A DNA stretch of 19,809 bases from assembly GCA_034429275.1 (NCBI GenBank), contig DAOUFU010000291.1, forward strand, positions 1 through 19,809. Direction: 5' to 3'. The stretch's first letter is position 1; each line of letters opens with the position of its first letter. Positions 6,421 through 14,078 of this stretch are shown one piece after another. Position numbers and translations under genes: made by a program. The notes below the pieces were generated by a model. It was not told the origin of the DNA. It was given only the letters and a program-made list of their open reading frames with translations, and did not search any database. Source of the DNA: DAOUFU01 sp034429275. GTDB lineage: Bacteria; Chloroflexota; Anaerolineae; Aggregatilineales; Aggregatilineaceae.

Positions 6421-8094
6421 GTGGTCGGAAGGCAGAATCAGGCGCAGCACAACCGGCTGTGGATCATCCTGCTCGTGATGGCGCTGGTGATCGCGCTGGC
6501 GATGGCGTCAGCGCTGCTGAGCGCGTGCGGAGAGACGGCGTCGAGCGGTGCGCCCGGCGGCCTGCCTGACCGCGCGCCTACCGTCACCGCGCAGCCGCCC
6601 ACCACGCCCACGCCCCTGCCCCAGCCGCAGATCGCGCCGCTCGCCCCGGTAGACTGGGACAACCTGGAGCCGTTCCGGGCGGCCATGCGTCCCGCCTTCG
6701 CCGGTGACGTGGATGCCTTCGCCCAACGCAACCGCTACGCCATCGAGGCTGAGCTGACGCTGGGCGCATCGACCGCCGAACTTCATGGGGCGCAGCGTGT
6801 GCGCTATACCAACCGCGCCGGAGTCCCGCTCGACTCCATCGTCTTCCGGCTCTACCCCAACCTGCCCGCGCTGGGCGGCAGCATGACCGTCTATGACGTC
6901 TGGCTCAACGACTCGCCGGTGACGCCGGAGCTGGCCGCGCGGGGCACCGCGCTGATCGTGCCGCTGGCCGGGCCGCTTGCCCCCGGTGATTCCGCCGAGG
7001 TGATGCTCACCTTCAGCCTGACCGCCGAGCGCGGCCTGAACGCATCCTACGGCCAGTTTGGCTACCAACGCGAAGTCTTCTCTGCGCCGGAATGGTACCC
7101 GGTCCTGTCGGTCTACGACCCGGCGAGCGGCTGGTGGATGGAGCGCGCATCGCCGATGGGCGATGCCGTCTATGCCGAATCCGCCCTGTTCGAGGTCAAG
7201 ATCACCGCGCCCCAGAACGTGCACATCGTGCTGAGCGGCACCGAGATCGACCGCATCCCAACGGGCGATGGCAGGGTGACTCACCACGTTGTCAGCGGCC
7301 CAATGCGCGACTCGGTGCTGGTCGCCAGCCCGATCTTTGGGCAGGTCTCCGGCAGCGTCGAAGATATCGCCGTCAACGTGTACTATTGGCCCGGCGGCGA
7401 AGGGGCCGCCGAACAGGTGCTGACCATCGCCCGCGACGCGCTGCGGGTGAACAACGCCACCTATGGCGAATATCCCTTCGCCGAATTTGACGTAGTCGAG
7501 ACCTTCAACTACACTGCCATCGAGTACCCCGGCGTGATCCTGGTATCGGACCGCGTCTGGGAGCCTGGCAACGCCTTTTTTGAAGTCGCTACCGCCCACG
7601 AGGTCGGTCACCAGTGGTTCTACAGCCTGGTCGGCAGCAACCAGGTGGATCATCCCTGGATCGACGAATCGCTGACCGCGTTCACCGAGTTCGTCTATAT
7701 GCAGCAGGTCTACGACGACCGCCGCGCCCAGGAGTTGATCACCACCACGCGCGACAGCTACAACGCCTATCGTGGCACCGGCGCGCCCGATCTGCCGCTC
7801 AACCTGCCGGTGAGCGCCTACTTCCAGAATAACTACGGCGCGATCATCTACCGAAAGGGGCCGCTGTTCTACCAGGAGCTTCGCGAGCTTCTGGGCGACG
7901 AGGTGTTCTTCCAGGCGCTGCGAACCTATGTCGAGCGCCACCGCTACGAAGTGGCCCAGTCGGACGATATTCTCGCCGCTTTCGAGGACGTCAGCGGCCA
8001 GGACCTCGACGCGCTGTTTTACGAGTGGGTGGGCGAATTCGAAGGGCTTGATCCGGCGGTGATTGCGAGCAGCGCGCCCGGTTCGAGCGGATAG
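6421..8094 (+). CDS. M1-family zinc metallopeptidase, predicted lipoprotein
   Basis: A 557-aa protein with a gluzincin M1 catalytic domain. The zinc motif HEVGH (His393, Glu394, His397) is followed 19 residues later by Glu416 in HPWIDES, the HExxH-x18-E pattern of the family. Upstream, TAIEYPGVIL occupies the place of the aminopeptidase GAMEN motif with Glu retained, so peptide N-terminus recognition is plausible but altered. Residues 13-36 form a lipoprotein signal ending in lipobox LSAC (Cys36), then a Pro/Thr-rich linker, so it should be tethered outside the membrane. GTG6421 is preferred because GGAAAGG (6406-6412) lies 8 nt upstream. An in-frame GTG6385 overlaps the previous gene. Third gene of the operon, paralogous to the fourth. 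Confidence 0.92.
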   Translation: MVGRQNQAQHNRLWIILLVMALVIALAMASALLSACGETASSGAPGGLPDRAPTVTAQPPTTPTPLPQPQIAPLAPVDWDNLEPFRAAMRPAFAGDVDAFAQRNRYAIEAELTLGASTAELHGAQRVRYTNRAGVPLDSIVFRLYPNLPALGGSMTVYDVWLNDSPVTPELAARGTALIVPLAGPLAPGDSAEVMLTFSLTAERGLNASYGQFGYQREVFSAPEWYPVLSVYDPASGWWMERASPMGDAVYAESALFEVKITAPQNVHIVLSGTEIDRIPTGDGRVTHHVVSGPMRDSVLVASPIFGQVSGSVEDIAVNVYYWPGGEGAAEQVLTIARDALRVNNATYGEYPFAEFDVVETFNYTAIEYPGVILVSDRVWEPGNAFFEVATAHEVGHQWFYSLVGSNQVDHPWIDESLTAFTEFVYMQQVYDDRRAQELITTTRDSYNAYRGTGAPDLPLNLPVSAYFQNNYGAIIYRKGPLFYQELRELLGDEVFFQALRTYVERHRYEVAQSDDILAAFEDVSGQDLDALFYEWVGEFEGLDPAVIASSAPGSSG

Positions 8095-8118
8095 AGTCTG
8101 CGGAGAGGAGCGTTTCCC

Positions 8119-9627
8119 ATGCGTGTCCTGCGCCTGTGGGCGGTGATGCTTCTGCTGGCCGCCCTGCTGACCCCTCTGATCGCCGCGCCTGCCCTGCCCG
8201 CGCGTGCGCAGTATCCCGACTGGACCGCCGCCTATCGCCCGGCCATGCTGCCCCAGTACGCCGACGATATGCTCGCCTGGACCGATGCGCCGCGCTACGC
8301 CCTCGCGCTGACGCTGGAGCCGGGCCAGGACGAGGCACGCATCACCGGCACGGCTGCGGTCGAATATACCAACCGCCACAGCGCCCCGCTGGATTCCATC
8401 GTCTTCCGGCTCTATCCCAACCTGCCCTCGTATGGCGCGGTGATGACCGTCAGCGACGTGATGGCCGACGGTGTGACCGTCGATCCGGCCCTGGATTCGA
8501 CCCGCTCAGTGCTGACCGTGCCCCTGCCCGCCCCGCTGACGCCGGGCGCGCGAGTCGAGGTGAGCATGGCGTTTGAGATCATCCTCACGGCGGGGCGCGA
8601 GCGGCTGTATGCCCAGTTCAGCTACATCGACGGCGTGCTCTCGCTGCCCAACGCCTACCCCGTGCTCTCAGTCTACGAGCCGGGACTCGGCTGGTGGCAG
8701 GTCACCGATCACCCACAGGGCGACGCAGTCTACAGCGAGACCGCCTTCTACACGGTGCAGGTTACCGCCCCCGCCGACCTGATCCTGGTCGCCAGCGGCA
8801 GCGAGATCGACCTGGCCGCTAATGCGGATGGCACGCTGACTCATGTCTATGTCGCCCCGCTCATGCGCGATTTCGCCCTGTTCGCCAGCGCCGCCTTTGT
8901 GACTCTCAGCGGGTCGCAGGACGGCACGGCGATCCACCTGACCTATGATCCTGCGCTGCCCGGTGCGCAGACCGCGGCCCAGGCCGGGCTGGTCATCACC
9001 CAGGAAGCCGTGCGCATCTTCAACCGGGCGTTTGGCGTCTACCCCTACAGCGAACTGGATGTCGTGCAAACCCCGAACCTCGCCTCCGGAATCGAATATC
9101 CGGGCGTGTTCGTGATCGCCCGCAGCGTGTGGAACGTCGAGGATTCGTTCTTCGAGTTCGTGCTGGTTCACGAGGCCGCCCACGAATGGTGGTACGCGCT
9201 GGTCGGCAACGACCAGACCCGCCATCCCTGGATTGACGAGGCGCTGGCCCAGTACGGCGTCGCGCTCTACATCCGCGAGCGCGAAGGCGACGATGCCTAC
9301 TACGCCGCGCTCGATAGCTTCCGCGCCCAGTTCGAGCAGTACATCACCCGCTACCCCGATCGCGACCAGCCCATCGGCAATCCCGTCAGCGCCTACGAGG
9401 CCAGCGCCTATTTTTTCATGGTCTACCAGAAAGGCCCGCTGCTCTATGCCGCGCTCGATGAGATGTTCGGCACCGAGGCGCTGCTGCTCGCCCTGGCCGA
9501 CCTGTTCGCCGCCTATCGCTACCGCATCGTCGAGCCGCAGGACATGCTGGCCCGCTTCGAAGCTTCGCTGGGCAGCGAGCTGGACTCGCTGTTTGCCGAA
9601 TGGGTGGGCGCGTTCGCCGTCGGTTGA
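8119..9627 (+). CDS. M1-family zinc metallopeptidase with secretory signal peptide (tandem paralogue)
   Basis: A 502-aa paralogue of the preceding M1 protein. An N-terminal signal peptide (about 1-30, hydrophobic core 8-23, ARA cleavage motif before Gln31) indicates Sec export without the lipid anchor of its neighbour. The active site is HEAAH (His351, Glu352, His355) with Glu374 in HPWIDEA. SGIEYPGVFV replaces GAMEN. Both paralogues share DSIVFRLYPNLP near the N-terminus. ATG8119 has GAGAGGAG (8103-8110) 8 nt upstream, and only 24 nt separate it from the previous stop. Last gene of the peptidase operon. The pair probably acts on extracellular peptides, with the M29 pair acting on imported products (inference). 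Confidence 0.92.
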   Translation: MRVLRLWAVMLLLAALLTPLIAAPALPARAQYPDWTAAYRPAMLPQYADDMLAWTDAPRYALALTLEPGQDEARITGTAAVEYTNRHSAPLDSIVFRLYPNLPSYGAVMTVSDVMADGVTVDPALDSTRSVLTVPLPAPLTPGARVEVSMAFEIILTAGRERLYAQFSYIDGVLSLPNAYPVLSVYEPGLGWWQVTDHPQGDAVYSETAFYTVQVTAPADLILVASGSEIDLAANADGTLTHVYVAPLMRDFALFASAAFVTLSGSQDGTAIHLTYDPALPGAQTAAQAGLVITQEAVRIFNRAFGVYPYSELDVVQTPNLASGIEYPGVFVIARSVWNVEDSFFEFVLVHEAAHEWWYALVGNDQTRHPWIDEALAQYGVALYIREREGDDAYYAALDSFRAQFEQYITRYPDRDQPIGNPVSAYEASAYFFMVYQKGPLLYAALDEMFGTEALLLALADLFAAYRYRIVEPQDMLARFEASLGSELDSLFAEWVGAFAVG

Positions 9628-9629
9628 CC

Positions 9630-9648
9630 GCGCGGCGGCTGGCCGCGC
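9630..9648 (+). terminator. Possible hairpin at the end of the peptidase operon
   Basis: GCGCGGC (9630-9636), loop GGCTG, GCCGCGC (9642-9648), starting 3 nt after the stop. There is no T-tract directly after, so termination here is uncertain. Confidence 0.35.
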
Positions 9649-9680
9649 AGCGGCTGCGTTTGCACCGCTTATACCACCAT

Positions 9681-9702
9681 TTGTTAGCAATGTGTTAGCG
9701 AT
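9681..9702. promoter_or_regulatory. 11-bp-period direct repeat in an AT-rich island
   Basis: TTGTTAGCAAT (9681-9691) and GTGTTAGCGAT (9692-9702) are adjacent 11-bp direct repeats sharing TGTTAGC and AT at equivalent places. On the other strand they read CTAACA twice per helical turn, resembling PhoB/PhoP-type response-regulator boxes. A TAAGAT hexamer follows at 9727-9732. Assignment to a regulator is speculative. Confidence 0.35.
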
Positions 9703-9849
9703 ATTTTTATGGCGTTTTAATCGGCATAAGATTAAGATTTAATTGAGAACGTGGCCCGTCCTCAATGATCACGGGTGCCCCTCAATGTTCCCCTGGCGGG
9801 CGTTATCATCGAATTGGCGATTCACGGCTTAATGGAGAGGAAAACCGGC

Positions 9850-10257
9850 ATGGCTCGACAGATTCTCATGGAAAATGAATACATGACCCTGGCCTACCTG
9901 GATGACAAAAAGATCATTCACCACACCATCCACAAGCCGGTGGGTGGTCAGCCTTTGCGCGATGTCCTGAACATGGGCACAGCCACCCTGGCAGAGAAAA
10001 AAGCCTGCAAGTGGCTCTCTGATGACCGCAAGAACGGCCCGCTCTCCGAAGAAGATCGCGAATGGGGCTTCAACGACTGGAACCGCCGCACCATCGATGC
10101 CGGGTGGAAGTATTGGGCGCTGGTCGTCCCCCAGGCCGTGGTGGATGCCGGTACCATGATTCCCACCATGGAAGCGCTGTTCAAAATGGGCCTGCGTATG
10201 ATGGTCTTCGCCGACCTGGACGAAGCCTTCGAGTGGCTCGACAGTATGCCAGAGTGA
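9850..10257 (+). CDS. Small STAS/SEC14-like (SpoIIAA-like) domain protein
   Basis: A 135-aa soluble protein without signal or membrane segment. The pattern KKACKWLSDDRKNGPLSEED, then DWNRRTIDAGWKYWALVVP, MEALFKMGLRMMVFADL and DEAFEWLDSM resembles small STAS/SEC14-like hypothetical proteins in which an alpha/beta sheet ends with DLDEAxxWL. Proteins of this group lack an assigned enzyme activity, and a protein-interaction or regulatory role is only a guess. ATG9850 is supported by GGAGAGGA (9834-9841), 8 nt upstream. The frame is open further upstream but without a ribosome-binding site. It is probably transcribed alone from an upstream AT-rich promoter region. Confidence 0.65.
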   Translation: MARQILMENEYMTLAYLDDKKIIHHTIHKPVGGQPLRDVLNMGTATLAEKKACKWLSDDRKNGPLSEEDREWGFNDWNRRTIDAGWKYWALVVPQAVVDAGTMIPTMEALFKMGLRMMVFADLDEAFEWLDSMPE

Positions 10258-10279
10258 TCCGTCGCGAGTCAGGTCGCGA

Positions 10280-10304
10280 GCGGGGCGCTGGCACAGTGCC
10301 CCGC
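10280..10304 (+). terminator. Strong hairpin after the STAS-like gene
   Basis: GCGGGGC (10280-10286) pairs with GCCCCGC (10298-10304). The interior CTG/CAG (88-90 with 94-96) and a G-T wobble extend the stem to 11 bp with loop GCA. No T-tract follows, so this is a hairpin of probable but unproven terminator function. Confidence 0.5.
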
Positions 10305-10391
10305 CGCTGTGATTCGGCCCGCCGCCGGTTAACTTTTGTGAATTCTCCACTGTTTCTCAATTTTCCCTGCGCGCGGCGGGTCAAGACGTAC

Positions 10392-10397
10392 TATAAT
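10392..10397 (+). promoter_or_regulatory. Consensus -10 box upstream of the C11 protease
   Basis: A perfect TATAAT (10392-10397) in CGTACTATAATAGG. There is no good -35 match 16-18 bp upstream, where the sequence is GC-rich. TTTGTGAATT at 10335-10344 is identical (reverse complement) to 2491-2500 upstream of another promoter and may be an activator half-site. This would give a leader of about 220 nt. Confidence 0.55.
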
Positions 10398-10403
10398 AGG
10401 ATT

Positions 10404-10622
10404 AAGCTCACCCGGCCTCGGTAAATCACTGCTGAGGCTCGCTGCCATGCCTCTGAACACATTGCTACACCCCGCCAGCGGGCACCGTGAGCGGGCACCG
10501 TGAGCGGGCCGGGATACGACCAATAGGATAGAAGTTTGCGACGATGCGCGCCGGGCAGTGCGTCATCCGGTGTGCCGGATGGGGGCAGCACCCGCGTCTG
10601 ACTGGCGGAATGGAGACTCTCT
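10404..10622 (+). other. Long untranslated leader of the protease gene
   Basis: The 10258-10622 gap contains no gene. Its leader part holds two adjacent 13-bp direct repeats GCGGGCACCGTGA (10478-10490 and 10491-10503) plus a partial third. It also holds a perfect hairpin CATCCGG-TGTG-CCGGATG (10564-10581), about 40 nt before the start codon, and GGAGA (10612-10616) as Shine-Dalgarno. I compared it mentally with common riboswitch cores and recognised none. A structured leader affecting translation is possible. Confidence 0.45.
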
Positions 10623-13600
10623 ATGAGGACTTATCGCGTTGTGGCCGTGCTGCTGCTGATGATGTTGGGCGCAGCGCCGCTGCTGCCCGCGCCCGGTACA
10701 TGGGCGCTGGCCGGCGCGCCCGATGCCGCCCCCACCGAGACGGGCAGCTTCTCGGCAGCACACGCCGCTTACCTGCTGGACGCCGCGCCTCATGTCGCGG
10801 GCATCCCGACCACCAGCGCCCAGGCCCGGCAATCCGTCGCCCGGTGGACGGTGATGGTCTACATGGCCGCCGACAACGACCTGGAACGCTTCGCCTTGAG
10901 CGACCTCAACGAGATGGAGATCGTCGGCAGCACCACCGAAGTCAACATCGTCGCCCAGGTGGATCGCGCCCAGGGCTATGATACCAGCGACGGCGACTGG
11001 ACCGAGACCCGCCGCTATTTCATCACCCGCGACCGCCGCCTGTCCCGCCTGGGCAGCGAGCCGGTCGATGGCTTCGCGCGCGAGACCAACACCGGCGACC
11101 CCGCCACCCTCAGCGATTTCGCCATCTGGGCCATGACCACTTACCCCGCCGAGCACTACGGCCTGATCATCTGGGATCACGGGGGATCGTGGCTCGGTGT
11201 GGCGACCGACGACTCCGCCGGCCAGGATGACCTGATCCTGCCCGAACTCGACGAGGCCCTGTCGACCATCACCGCCGCCACGGGCCGCGACCGGCTCGAT
11301 TTTGTCGGCTTCGATGCCTGCCTGATGGGAGCCTTCGAGGTCTACCAGGCCGTCGCGCCCTACGCCTTGTTCGGCATCGGCAGCGCAGACCTGATCCCCG
11401 GCAACGGCTGGGACTACACCGGCGCGTTCAACGCGCTGGCCGCCGATCCGTCCATGACCGGCGACCTGGTGGGCCGCGCCATCGTCGATGCCTTCATGAC
11501 GTTCTACACCACCGTCGTCACCAACTATCCCATCTTCAACCTGGCGGTAGTCGATCTTTCGCAGGCGGGGGATGTGACCGACGCCCTGGAAGCGCTCAAC
11601 CAGGTGGTGAACGAATCGCCCGACAGCGCTGCCGAAGCCATTGTCGCCGCCCGCAACGCCACGCCCGAATATGGGGCATTCGACGATCCACAGTATGCCG
11701 ATGTGTGGGCCGCCGCCGACCTGATCCAGTTCCTGCTGCATTTGCGCGAGACCGCCGGGATCGAGAGCCTGAGCAGCGCCGCCGCGCGCGCCGCCGATGC
11801 CGCCCGTTCGCTGCTGATCTATTACCGCAGCAGCACCGGGGAAGGTCCGCGAGCCGGGGCCAGGGCCGTGATCGATGCCCCTGCCAACGCGGGCATCTCG
11901 ATTTACTTCCCCCAGGACGCCAAAGCGTTCCTGCAGACACCCAATGCGCGCCGCTACACCCAGGAGACTCCGCTCGGCGTCGCCCAGTGGAGCGCCCTGC
12001 TGACTACCCTGTTCAACATCGCGCTGCAAACGCTCGATGCCGCCAACCTGACCGGCAATATCACCGGCATCACCGGCAGCGGCAGCCAGGCCGAGATCGA
12101 GCTGGACTCCAGCCTGTCGGCACTCAGCCGGGCGGCGCTGGTCATCACGCTCGACCTGGGCGGCGGGCAGAGCATCGTCATCGATTACGCGCCCAACCCC
12201 AACGCTGCCACCACCTGGAACGGACTTGTCCCCTACCTGACCAACGGCAAGACAGAGATTCCCGTGCTGGTGCTGCGCCACAAGACCAACGCCGGGATGG
12301 GCATCGTCAACGGGCGATTCCTGCTGCCCGACGGCAGCACACTGCGCGCCCAGCTCATCTTTGACCTGGCCACCAACGAGATGATCAGCGCCTGGGGTTT
12401 CCGTCCCTCGTCTCACAGCCTGATGCCCTTCGAGCTGGTGACCGAAGTCGGCGACCTGTTCCAGCCCAGTTGGATCACGCTCGGCGTCGGCAACCGCCTG
12501 TTCAGCATCCCGGCTGCCGCCCAGCTCACCGTAGAGCCGACTCCCTTCCGGCTGGTATGGCGGCGCGCGCCGGTCGGGGCCTACCGGGTGATCCTGCTGC
12601 TCAACGACGCGGCAGGCAACGCCGGGCGAAGCGGCCTGATCATCGCGCTCACCGGCGAGGACGAGGAAGACCTCGGTTTGATCGTGCTCGACCCCGAAAA
12701 CCCGGACATGGACGGCGACGGCCTGCTCAATGAGGAAGATAACTGCCCTGCCGTGCCCAATCTTGACCAGGCCGACACTGACGAGGACGGCTTCGGCGAT
12801 GCCTGCGACATCTTCGACGACCGCGACCTCGACGGCGACGGCGTGCCCAGGGGCAGCGACAACTGTGTCGGGCTTTTCAACCCCGACCAGGCCGACTCCG
12901 ACGGCGACGGCACCGGCGATGCCTGCGACATCTTCGGCGACAGCGACGGCGACGGCATCCCGGACTCGCTCGACAACTGCCCGGACGTGCCCAACCCCTT
13001 CCAGCTTGACGACGACCACGACGGCATCGGCAACGAGTGCGATCCTGTCTTTGATCCCGACGACGATTTCTGGGACAACTTCTGGGACCAGGGCGGCGGC
13101 GATGATGTCGTTGACTCGGACGGCGACGGCATCGAGGACTCGCTCGATAACTGCCCGTTCAATTGGAACCCTGACCAGGCCGACTCCGACGGCAACGGCC
13201 TCGGCGATGCCTGTGATGTCGGCCCAGATGAGCCGGAAAGTGACTTCGACGGCGACGGAATCCCGGATTCGCTCGATAACTGCCCGTTCGATTGGAACCC
13301 GGACCAGGCCGATTCCGACGGTGACGGCCAGGGCGACGCCTGCCCCTATGACCTGGATGATCTCGATCTCGATGATGACGGCGTGCTCGATTTCGACGAC
13401 AACTGCCTCACCGTCTACAACCCCGACCAGGCCGACTCCGACGGTGACGGCATCGGCGATGCCTGCGCTCCCGCCCCTCCGTCGCTGCCCGACATGGATG
13501 GAGACGGAATCCCCGACGACCAGGATAACTGCCCGTCCATCGCCAACCCTGACCAGGCCGACAATGACATCGACGGCATCGGCGACCTGTGCGATTCCGA

Positions 13601-14078
13601 CGCAGACGGCGACGGCTGGAGTGACAGTGAGGACAACTGCCCGCAGGTCGCCAACCCCGGCCAGGAAGACAGAGACGAAGATTTCATCGGCGATGCCTGC
13701 GACGATGACCTCGACGGCGACGAATGGCCAAACAGCATCGACAACTGCCCCACCGAGTGGAACTCGGACCAGGCCGACTCCAACCAGAACGGCATCGGCG
13801 ATGCCTGCGAAGACACAGATGGCGATGGCTGGCCGGACTCGTATGATAACTGCCCGCTCGACTGGAATCCCGACCAGGCCGATTCTGACTTCGACGGCCA
13901 GGGCGACGCCTGCGATCCAATGGCCGATCTGGGCGTGGAGGTGCTGGTCAGCAACCCCACCCCGGCAGATGGAGAGACCGTCACCTTCACACTCAACATC
14001 ACCAATCATGGCCCAGGGGCGGCCAGCAACATCACCTACTACGCAGATTGGGGGCCCACAACATCCTGCCCCCCTTAA
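10623..14078 (+). CDS. Secreted clostripain-like (C11) cysteine protease with thrombospondin type 3 repeats, ending at an in-frame TAA
   Basis: A 1151-aa open frame. Residues 1-30 are a signal peptide (hydrophobic 6-22, ALA cleavage site). The peptidase C11 domain opens with WTVMVYMAADNDLE (75-88). Catalytic His186 lies in WDHGGSW and Cys233 in FDACLMG, the clostripain dyad. Residues 430-690 form a beta-rich linker region. From 695 to 1098 come ten TSP3 calcium-binding units of the form DxDGDGxxDxxDNCPxxxNPDQADSDGDGxGDACD. A DUF11-like beta domain then begins (DLGVEVLVSNPTPADGETVT) but is cut at TAA 14076-14078. The domain continues in the same frame to 15191, so the intact gene would be about 1522 codons. 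ATG10623 has GGAGA 6 nt upstream. Likely extracellular, calcium-dependent proteolysis (inferred). Confidence 0.9.
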   Translation: MRTYRVVAVLLLMMLGAAPLLPAPGTWALAGAPDAAPTETGSFSAAHAAYLLDAAPHVAGIPTTSAQARQSVARWTVMVYMAADNDLERFALSDLNEMEIVGSTTEVNIVAQVDRAQGYDTSDGDWTETRRYFITRDRRLSRLGSEPVDGFARETNTGDPATLSDFAIWAMTTYPAEHYGLIIWDHGGSWLGVATDDSAGQDDLILPELDEALSTITAATGRDRLDFVGFDACLMGAFEVYQAVAPYALFGIGSADLIPGNGWDYTGAFNALAADPSMTGDLVGRAIVDAFMTFYTTVVTNYPIFNLAVVDLSQAGDVTDALEALNQVVNESPDSAAEAIVAARNATPEYGAFDDPQYADVWAAADLIQFLLHLRETAGIESLSSAAARAADAARSLLIYYRSSTGEGPRAGARAVIDAPANAGISIYFPQDAKAFLQTPNARRYTQETPLGVAQWSALLTTLFNIALQTLDAANLTGNITGITGSGSQAEIELDSSLSALSRAALVITLDLGGGQSIVIDYAPNPNAATTWNGLVPYLTNGKTEIPVLVLRHKTNAGMGIVNGRFLLPDGSTLRAQLIFDLATNEMISAWGFRPSSHSLMPFELVTEVGDLFQPSWITLGVGNRLFSIPAAAQLTVEPTPFRLVWRRAPVGAYRVILLLNDAAGNAGRSGLIIALTGEDEEDLGLIVLDPENPDMDGDGLLNEEDNCPAVPNLDQADTDEDGFGDACDIFDDRDLDGDGVPRGSDNCVGLFNPDQADSDGDGTGDACDIFGDSDGDGIPDSLDNCPDVPNPFQLDDDHDGIGNECDPVFDPDDDFWDNFWDQGGGDDVVDSDGDGIEDSLDNCPFNWNPDQADSDGNGLGDACDVGPDEPESDFDGDGIPDSLDNCPFDWNPDQADSDGDGQGDACPYDLDDLDLDDDGVLDFDDNCLTVYNPDQADSDGDGIGDACAPAPPSLPDMDGDGIPDDQDNCPSIANPDQADNDIDGIGDLCDSDADGDGWSDSEDNCPQVANPGQEDRDEDFIGDACDDDLDGDEWPNSIDNCPTEWNSDQADSNQNGIGDACEDTDGDGWPDSYDNCPLDWNPDQADSDFDGQGDACDPMADLGVEVLVSNPTPADGETVTFTLNITNHGPGAASNITYYADWGPTTSCPP
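12705..13920 (+). repeat. Ten tandem TSP3-encoding repeats
   Basis: Each unit of about 105-120 bp encodes one acidic DxDGDG...DNCP...DQAD...GDACD thrombospondin type 3 repeat. The nucleotide sequence is repetitive (GACGGCGACGGC, GATGCCTGCGA), causing long antisense open frames. Units 4 and 5 (DSLDNCPF-WNPDQADSDG) are the most alike, suggesting recent duplication. Two further units follow downstream at about 14278-14383 and 14734-14838. Confidence 0.85.

Noticed and set aside
6508..8379. Long minus-strand open frame over the M1 genes
   Set aside because: GC-rich shadow; the His/Gln/Arg-heavy translation has no family features and the plus frame holds an intact HExxH protein.
10404..10622. Riboswitch in the protease leader
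   Set aside because: Hairpins exist but no conserved core of c-di-GMP, cobalamin, glycine, TPP, SAM or preQ1 riboswitches could be recognised.
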